A model generated the notes under the pieces. It searched no databases. It saw nothing but the letters and a program-made list of their open reading frames with translations, and was not told the DNA's origin. Source: Pseudomonadota bacterium (GTDB lineage: Bacteria; Pseudomonadota; Alphaproteobacteria; Ferrovibrionales; Ferrovibrionaceae). Taken from it: a DNA stretch of 11,381 nucleotides. A program made the position numbers and the translations under genes. This document shows, one piece after another, positions 7,682 through 11,381 of the stretch (position 1 is its first letter; each line of letters opens with the position of its first letter). The DNA lies in NCBI GenBank assembly GCA_023433835.1, contig JAEYTW010000266.1, positions 1 through 11,381 on the forward strand, given 5' to 3'.

Positions 7682-7708
7682 TTGCCCGGGTATTGATTCT
7701 AATATAAT
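7682..7708 (+). promoter_or_regulatory. Candidate sigma70 promoter of the XRE-cupin gene
   Basis: A perfect TATAAT (7703-7708) lies 26 bases before the ATG at 7735, in an AT-rich island that stands out in this GC-rich DNA. TTGCCC (7682-7687) could serve as the -35 box, but the 15-base spacer is short. A GGAGG ribosome binding site at 7726-7730 follows. The -10 box is the well-supported part. Confidence 0.5.
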
Positions 7709-7712
7709 AGAA
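7697..7712. promoter_or_regulatory. Imperfect palindrome over the -10 box, candidate operator
   Basis: TTCTAATATAATAGAA is a 16-base dyad in which only one symmetric base pair fails to match. It covers the TATAAT of the candidate promoter. Outer GATTC (7695-7699) and GAATC (7721-7725) form a second, wider inverted pair. The position between divergent cobU and the XRE-cupin gene makes it a plausible site for autoregulation by that repressor-type protein; this is inference. Confidence 0.4.
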
Positions 7713-7734
7713 AAATTCTCGAATCGGAGGTCCA

Positions 7735-8313
7735 ATGGACGAGATCGACGCCAGGATTGCCAAGCGGCTGAAAGGCTGGCGCCAGGCGCGCGGCCTGACG
7801 CTCGACCAGCTCGCCGATCGCTCGCAGGTGTCGCGGGCAATGATCTCGCGGATCGAACGCGGCGATTCCAGCCCGACGGCCACCTTGCTCGGCCGCCTCT
7901 GCGCCGGGCTCGGCGTCACCCTGTCGATGCTGATGGCTGCGGTCGAGGAGGCGGGGCCGACGCTGTTGCGCGCGGCCGACCAGCCGGTCTGGCGCGATCC
8001 CGAAACCGGGTTCCTGCGCCGCGCGGTGTCTCCCACCGGCATCGGCGTACCCGTCGATATCGTCGAATCGACCCTGGTGCCGGGCACCAGCCTCGGCTAT
8101 CCGCCCTCGCCCTGGGCCGCCCAGCATGTGCTGGGCCAGGAGGGCGAACTGACCGTCACGCTGGGCGAGGGCGAGCGGATGGACACCCTGGTCATCGGGC
8201 CGGGCGATTGCGCCCATTACCGGCTGGACCGCTCGACCACGCTGAACAACCGGGGCCTCGTGCCCTGCCGCTATCTCGTCATTCTCTATCGCCGCGAGGG
8301 CAGCCTGCCATGA
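7735..8313 (+). CDS. XRE-family regulator with C-terminal cupin domain
   Basis: DNA-binding transcription regulator of 192 residues. The N-terminal helix-turn-helix (about 9-65) shows the XRE pattern RLKGWRQARGLTLDQLADRS followed by VSRAMISRIERGDSSPT. A linker leads to a cupin-like beta-barrel (about 105-187) with the PGD turn at 156-158 (GPGDCAHY). The usual metal-binding His-x-His-x-Glu set is not evident, so the barrel may bind a small organic ligand without metal or serve in dimerisation. GGAGG four bases before the ATG supports the start. The stop overlaps the start of the next gene as ATGA (8310-8313). Regulators of this architecture often control small-molecule uptake or detoxification genes beside them; here the obvious partner is the GNAT gene. 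An AT-rich palindrome upstream may be its own operator. Confidence 0.93.
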   Translation: MDEIDARIAKRLKGWRQARGLTLDQLADRSQVSRAMISRIERGDSSPTATLLGRLCAGLGVTLSMLMAAVEEAGPTLLRAADQPVWRDPETGFLRRAVSPTGIGVPVDIVESTLVPGTSLGYPPSPWAAQHVLGQEGELTVTLGEGERMDTLVIGPGDCAHYRLDRSTTLNNRGLVPCRYLVILYRREGSLP

Positions 8314-8813
8314 TCATCGAAACCCTGACATCGGACCGCTACGCAGCCGCGCTCGACGACATGGCCGCGGTATTGCAGGACGCCGTGGCCAGCGGCGCCT
8401 CGGTCGGCTTCGTCATGCCGTTCACCGTGGCCGAGGCGCGCGACTTCTGGGCCGGCTTCAGCGGCCAGGTGGCGGCCGGCACCCGCATCGTCACCGTCGC
8501 CCGGGACGCCACGGGGCGCATCGTCGGCACGGTGTTCGTCAACCTCGCCACCCCGAAGAACCAGCCGCATCGCGCCGATCTGGGCAAGCTCCTGGTCCAT
8601 CGCGACGCGCGGGGGCAGGGTCTGGCGCGCCGGCTGATGGCGGCGGCCGAGGCGGAGGCGGCGAAGGCGGGGAAAACCCTGATCACGCTGGACACCCGGA
8701 TCGGCGACCCGGCGGAAGGCCTCTACGACCGGCTCGATTATGTCCGGATGGGCGTGATCCCGCGCTATACCGTCGATGGCGACTGCGTGTTCTTCTACAA
8801 GCACATGGCCTGA
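8310..8813 (+). CDS. GNAT family N-acetyltransferase
   Basis: Acetyl-CoA-dependent N-acyltransferase of 167 residues. Motif A of the GNAT fold is clear: DLGKLLVHRDARGQGLARRLM at about 90-110, with R101, G104 and A106 forming the R-x-x-G-x-A pyrophosphate-binding loop. The preceding beta strand IVGTVFVNL and the C-terminal LYDRLDYVRMGVIPRY segment (138-153) are typical of single-domain GNAT enzymes that modify small molecules or toxins. The substrate cannot be assigned; amino acids, amines or antibiotics are possible. The ATG overlaps the stop of the XRE-cupin gene, so the two are very probably coupled in translation and the regulator likely responds to the substrate or product. No independent promoter can sit between them. 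The gene is followed by a 55-base convergent gap without a clear terminator. Confidence 0.92.
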   Translation: MIIETLTSDRYAAALDDMAAVLQDAVASGASVGFVMPFTVAEARDFWAGFSGQVAAGTRIVTVARDATGRIVGTVFVNLATPKNQPHRADLGKLLVHRDARGQGLARRLMAAAEAEAAKAGKTLITLDTRIGDPAEGLYDRLDYVRMGVIPRYTVDGDCVFFYKHMA

Positions 8814-8868
8814 GAAAGCCGGCATCCGGGGAAGGCGCGCTGCGGGTTGCCACGCTTAGATCAAAGAC

Positions 8869-9516
8869 TTAGAGACCGAGGATCGCGCGCGCGACGTCGA
8901 GCGAGGCAGCCTGATGATGGGCGCGCAACTCGCGGCTGGGAAGGAGGTCGGGGATCTGGATCACGGTCTTGGCGCCCGCCGCCAGCGCGGCTCGCACGCC
9001 CAGGTCGCTGTCATCCAGCGCCACGCAGTCCGCAGGATCCAGGGCAAGCCGTCGGGCGGCCTCGAGGTAGACATCGGGCGCCGGCTTTCCGTGCTCGACC
9101 AGGTCGATGCCGACCACGGCATCGATGCGGTCGCGCAGACTCGTCTGGCCGAGCTTCCACTCTGCCCGGGCGGTGATGCCATTGGTGGCGACTGCGCGCG
9201 GCAGGCGATGCTTGTCCAAGGCATCGAGGAAACCGGCGACACCCGGCATGAGCGGTATTCCCTGCTGCATGCGGGCATGGAGGGCGTCATTCCACGCTGC
9301 ATCCAGCGCCGCGGCGTCGACGTCGATGCCCAGTTCCTGGTTGATGAGACGGGCATTCTCGGCTTGCGGAATCCCGACCAGCCGCCTGAAGAAGCATGGC
9401 GCCACCTCATGACCCAGGCTGCGCAGGACGGCAGGTCCGATCTCGACTTGAAGCCGTTCGGTATCGAGCAGCAGGCCGTCCAGATCGAGGAGGACGCCGG
9501 AGAATCCCGACGTCAC
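8869..9516 (-). CDS. HAD superfamily phosphatase (beta-phosphoglucomutase/Gph type)
   Basis: Cytosolic hydrolase of 215 residues, subfamily I with a helical cap. Motif I is DLDGLLLDTE at 11-20, with nucleophile Asp11 and acid-base Asp13. The cap covers about residues 15-90. Motif II is the Thr111 of ATNG, motif III the Lys144 of HGKPAPDVY, and motif IV the Asp168/Asp169 pair in ALDDSDLGVRAALAAG. All catalytic residues are present, so the enzyme should be active as a phosphatase or phosphomutase. The substrate is unknown; sugar or polyol phosphates are usual for this group. The start is a GTG whose second and third bases begin the TGA of the alcohol dehydrogenase gene (9513-9516), a GTGA overlap that implies coupled translation. 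The two enzymes may act in one pathway, for example dephosphorylation and oxidation of the same carbon skeleton. Confidence 0.93.
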   Translation of the reverse strand: MTSGFSGVLLDLDGLLLDTERLQVEIGPAVLRSLGHEVAPCFFRRLVGIPQAENARLINQELGIDVDAAALDAAWNDALHARMQQGIPLMPGVAGFLDALDKHRLPRAVATNGITARAEWKLGQTSLRDRIDAVVGIDLVEHGKPAPDVYLEAARRLALDPADCVALDDSDLGVRAALAAGAKTVIQIPDLLPSRELRAHHQAASLDVARAILGL

Positions 9517-10568
9517 CTCGCGTCTGCCTGGAATCGGGTGACGACCGTGGTGCCGGTGCCCTGGAAGCTGTTCATCGAGACCAGGGCATCGATCGATTCC
9601 TGCAGGCTGATCCTCTTGCCGACGAGCAGTTCGGGCTTCAGCTTGCCGGACAGGATCATGGGCATCATCACGTCGTAACGATGTGCCTGCATGCCATGGC
9701 TGCCCAGGATCTCCAGCTCATGGGCCACGATCCGGCTCATCGGCACGGCGGGCGTACTGTGATCGCCGAGCATCAGCCCGACCTGCACATGCTTGCCCCG
9801 ACGGCGCAGGTTCAGGATCGAATTGAAGCAGGTCTGCGGATGGCCGAGGGCATCCAGCGAGACATGGGCACCGCCCCCGGTGACATCCATCACGGCCTGG
9901 ACGACATCGGCGACGGCTGCCGCGTTGACGGTCGCGGCCGCACCAAGCCGTCTGGCCAGCGCCAGCTTGTCCTCGGCAAGATCGATGGCGACGACATTGG
10001 CGCCGAGCGCATTGGCGATCATGATGGCGGCCAGGCCGACACCGCCGCAGCCGTGGACGGCGACCCACTGGCCTGCCACCACCTTGCCTTGATCCACGAC
10101 GGCCCGGAACGAGGTCACGAAGCGGCATCCCAGGCTGGCCGCCGTGGCGAAATCGACCGATTCGGGCAGGCCGACCAGGTTCAGGTCGGCGTTGTGGATC
10201 GAGACGAACTCCGCAAACGATCCCCAATGGGTAAAGCCCGGCTGGAACTGGTTGTGGCAAACCTGCTGTTGGCCGGCATGGCATTCGGGACAGCGGCCGC
10301 AGCCGCCGACGAAGGGCACGGTGACGCGGTCGCCGACCTTCCATTTGCCGACATCCCTGCCGATCGCCACCACGATCCCGGCCAGTTCGTGGCCCGGTAC
10401 GTGCGGCAACACGATATCGGGATCGTGACCGACCCAGCCATGCCAGTCGCTGCGGCAAACCCCCGTCGCCTCCACCTTCACCACCACGCCATGCGGCTGT
10501 GGCGCGGGCTCGGGCAGGGTGACCAGTTTCGGCCGTTGGTTGAAGGCTTCGTACAGGACGGCTTTCAC
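9513..10568 (-). CDS. Zinc-dependent alcohol dehydrogenase (MDR family)
   Basis: NAD(P)-dependent medium-chain dehydrogenase of 351 residues. Catalytic zinc ligands are Cys38 (GVCRSD), His60 with Glu61 (GHE) and Cys148 (LGCRF). The structural-zinc lobe has Cys90, 93, 96 and 104. The nucleotide fold shows GCGGVG at 173-178 and Asp196 at the end of the second strand (VVAID), which favours NAD over NADP. It resembles the Zn-ADH6-like group acting on primary alcohols or aldehydes; the true substrate is unknown. The frame also has a GTG at 10580, but the GTG at 10568 gives the family-typical MKAVLYEAF opening and is preceded by GAGGTGA. The gene overlaps the HAD gene by GTGA and is divergent from an Lrp/AsnC regulator, which probably controls the pair. 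Codon use here looks slightly less GC-extreme than in the left block. Confidence 0.94.
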   Translation of the reverse strand: MKAVLYEAFNQRPKLVTLPEPAPQPHGVVVKVEATGVCRSDWHGWVGHDPDIVLPHVPGHELAGIVVAIGRDVGKWKVGDRVTVPFVGGCGRCPECHAGQQQVCHNQFQPGFTHWGSFAEFVSIHNADLNLVGLPESVDFATAASLGCRFVTSFRAVVDQGKVVAGQWVAVHGCGGVGLAAIMIANALGANVVAIDLAEDKLALARRLGAAATVNAAAVADVVQAVMDVTGGGAHVSLDALGHPQTCFNSILNLRRRGKHVQVGLMLGDHSTPAVPMSRIVAHELEILGSHGMQAHRYDVMMPMILSGKLKPELLVGKRISLQESIDALVSMNSFQGTGTTVVTRFQADAR

Positions 10569-10713
10569 GGGCTTACTCACCTCTGCGGCATTGTTCGATC
10601 ACCGGAATCATAGACCGGGATGGGTGGAAGCCCTTTGCCAAAATCCCTGTCAATGTCGCTTTTGCGGAAGCATTCTACCCAGATAGCGGTCATATCGAGA
10701 GGATTCATGCGAA
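10569..10713. promoter_or_regulatory. Divergent control region between dehydrogenase and Lrp-type regulator
   Basis: These 145 bases hold the promoters for both directions. On the minus strand TATGAT (10607-10612) could be a -10 box for the dehydrogenase, without a good -35 partner. On the plus strand TTGCGG (10662-10667) is a -35-like match without a good -10. GCTT (10658-10661) and AAGC (10668-10671) make a small dyad. AGAGGA at 10698-10703 precedes the regulator ATG by 10 bases. A binding site for the regulator is likely here, but I cannot point to one. Confidence 0.4.
10577..10583 (-). promoter_or_regulatory. Ribosome binding site deciding the dehydrogenase start
   Basis: Read on the minus strand this is GAGGTGA, an exact part of the anti-16S complement, with 8 bases before the GTG at 10568. 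It overlaps the alternative GTG at 10580, which itself has no comparable site. This favours the shorter protein. Confidence 0.6.
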
Positions 10714-11211
10714 ATGAACGACATCGACAGGATAGATGCCGAAATCCTCAGCCGGCTTCAGCGGGATGGGCGGCTCTCGAACGCCAAGCTGGCCGCGCAG
10801 CTCTCCATGAGCGAAACGCCATGCTGGCGCCGGCTGAGGCGGCTCGAGGAAAGCGGGATCATCGAAGGCTACCAGGCTGTCCTGAACCGTCGGGCACTGG
10901 GCCTGGGCGTCATGGCCTTCGTCCAGCTCGGCTGTGCGCAGCATGATGAGAAAGTCACCAGGGAATTCCATCTGGCGGTCCAGAACAGCGCCAACGTCCT
11001 GTCCTGTCACAATACGACGGGCGAAGCCGACTACCTGCTGGTGGTCGTCGCCAGGGATCTCGACGACTACAGCCGGTTCGTGGAAAGCGTCCTGAGGCAC
11101 CTGCCGGGCGTCACCAGCATCCGCTCGAACCTGTCGCTGCGCGAGTTGAAGTCGTCCAACCAGTTGCCGATCATGACCGGAGACCCGAGCCGCCCGCTGC
11201 GCGAGCCGTGA
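10714..11211 (+). CDS. Lrp/AsnC family transcriptional regulator
   Basis: Regulator of 165 residues, the normal size for the feast/famine family. The N-terminal winged helix-turn-helix (about 3-52) carries IDRIDAEILSRLQRDGRLS and LAAQLSMSETPCWRRLRRLE, closely following the Lrp pattern. The RAM ligand-binding and oligomerisation domain (about 66-145) includes TGEADYLLVV (102-111) and ends with the typical LSLRELKSSNQLPI. Such proteins usually form octamers or higher assemblies and sense amino acids or other small metabolites. AGAGGA lies 10 bases before the ATG. An ATG at 10707 is in another frame. The gene is divergent from the dehydrogenase/phosphatase pair across 145 bases, so local control of that pair, with autoregulation, is the simplest reading; the ligand is unknown. 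Confidence 0.95.
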   Translation: MNDIDRIDAEILSRLQRDGRLSNAKLAAQLSMSETPCWRRLRRLEESGIIEGYQAVLNRRALGLGVMAFVQLGCAQHDEKVTREFHLAVQNSANVLSCHNTTGEADYLLVVVARDLDDYSRFVESVLRHLPGVTSIRSNLSLRELKSSNQLPIMTGDPSRPLREP

Positions 11212-11255
11212 GGGGATTTCAGGCGGGTTCCGGCTTTCCTGATGCGGCGGCGGGC

Positions 11256-11299
11256 AAAAAGCACCGCCCGCCCCGCGGGGGATCAACGGGGGCGGGCGG
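11256..11299 (-). terminator. Intrinsic terminator for a gene beyond the right edge
   Basis: CCGCCCGCCCC (11264-11274) pairs perfectly over 11 bases with GGGGCGGGCGG (11289-11299) around a 14-base loop. On the minus strand the stem is followed within three bases by TTTTT (11260-11256), so it fits a terminator for leftward transcription. On the plus strand it lies 52 bases past the Lrp-type gene and is followed by CAATCTTT, a poor T-run, so it may also weakly end that transcript. Confidence 0.65.
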
Positions 11300-11351
11300 C
11301 AATCTTTGCAACCGTCGTTTTCAAGAGGATGAGCGGAAGCCGGGCCGACGC

Positions 11352-11373
11352 CTCTCCGACAGGGGGGGGAGAG
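11352..11373. repeat. Short CTCTCC/GGAGAG inverted repeat with G8 run
   Basis: CTCTCC (11352-11357) and GGAGAG (11368-11373) form a 6-bp stem around a 10-base loop, with eight consecutive G at 11362-11369. Purine-rich GAG repeats follow to the window end. Similar CTCTCC-type palindromes are scattered between genes in many alphaproteobacterial genomes. Whether this one is such an element cannot be told from a single copy at the edge. Confidence 0.35.
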
Positions 11374-11381
11374 TGGAGAGT

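Noticed and set aside
7599..7734. Cobalamin riboswitch upstream of cobU
   Set aside because: The gap is short for the aptamer and much of it is an AT-rich promoter for the other strand; I saw no B12-box-like segment.
7167..8813. 548-codon plus-strand frame ending with the GNAT protein
   Set aside because: Its first part is antisense to cobU and its middle overlaps the XRE-cupin gene in another frame. Only the last 167 codons, from the ATG at 8310, look like a protein family.
8814..8868. Terminator between the convergent GNAT and HAD genes
   Set aside because: Only a 4-bp CCGG self-complementary stem and a direct repeat of CTTAGA (8855-8860, 8868-8873) are present, with no T-run after a stable hairpin.
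9396..10613. 405-codon plus-strand frame
   Set aside because: Antisense to the zinc alcohol dehydrogenase, which carries all its metal and cofactor motifs; the plus-strand translation shows none.
11321..11381. Possible C-terminal end of a minus-strand gene (stop at 11321)
   Set aside because: The frame is open and the terminator lies just beyond its stop, but only about 19 residues are visible and they are low-complexity Ser/Pro/Arg overlapping the palindrome. Not enough to call.

Overview
The window is GC-rich (about two thirds G+C by eye) bacterial chromosome, densely coded. The protein families and their sequence style (HtpG, a GldA/GldF/GldG-like ABC cluster with DUF4340, DUF1289, CobU/CobP, an XRE-cupin regulator paired with a GNAT enzyme) suggest an alphaproteobacterium, perhaps of the Rhodospirillales type. 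That placement is inference from protein resemblance. There is no rRNA, tRNA, transposase, CRISPR array or phage gene. No stretch longer than 300 bases lacks a gene.

Left block (1-6785, all on the minus strand). Read in the direction of transcription the order is: ABC ATPase, ABC-2 permease, GldG-like auxiliary protein, DUF4340 protein, HtpG (bacterial Hsp90), and a partial membrane protein with a Pro/Ala-rich tail that runs off the left edge. The first two genes overlap by ATGA and the next gaps are 2, 13 and 10 bases. This looks like one transcription unit that makes a GldFG-type ABC exporter or membrane-remodelling complex of unknown substrate, with the Hsp90 chaperone gene at its downstream end.

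Middle block (6786-8813). A small plus-strand DUF1289 gene, with an excellent ribosome binding site and a GC hairpin in its leader, converges on and overlaps by 13 bases the 3' end of a minus-strand cobU/cobP gene (cobalamin nucleotide-loop assembly). Divergent from cobU, behind an AT-rich promoter with an imperfect palindrome over its -10 box, lies an XRE-cupin regulator. Its stop codon overlaps the start of a GNAT acetyltransferase, so the two are probably translationally coupled.

Right block (8869-11381). A zinc-dependent alcohol dehydrogenase and a HAD phosphatase form a GTGA-overlapping minus-strand pair. An Lrp/AsnC-family regulator is transcribed divergently from them, the usual layout for a local regulator and its target. 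To the right of the regulator is a strong GC hairpin with a T-run on the minus strand, probably the terminator of a gene beyond the edge, and then a short CTCTCC/GGAGAG inverted repeat.

No clearly novel system stands out. The points most worth checking are htpG inside the ABC operon, the Lrp-flanked dehydrogenase/phosphatase pair, and the XRE-cupin/GNAT pair with its candidate operator.
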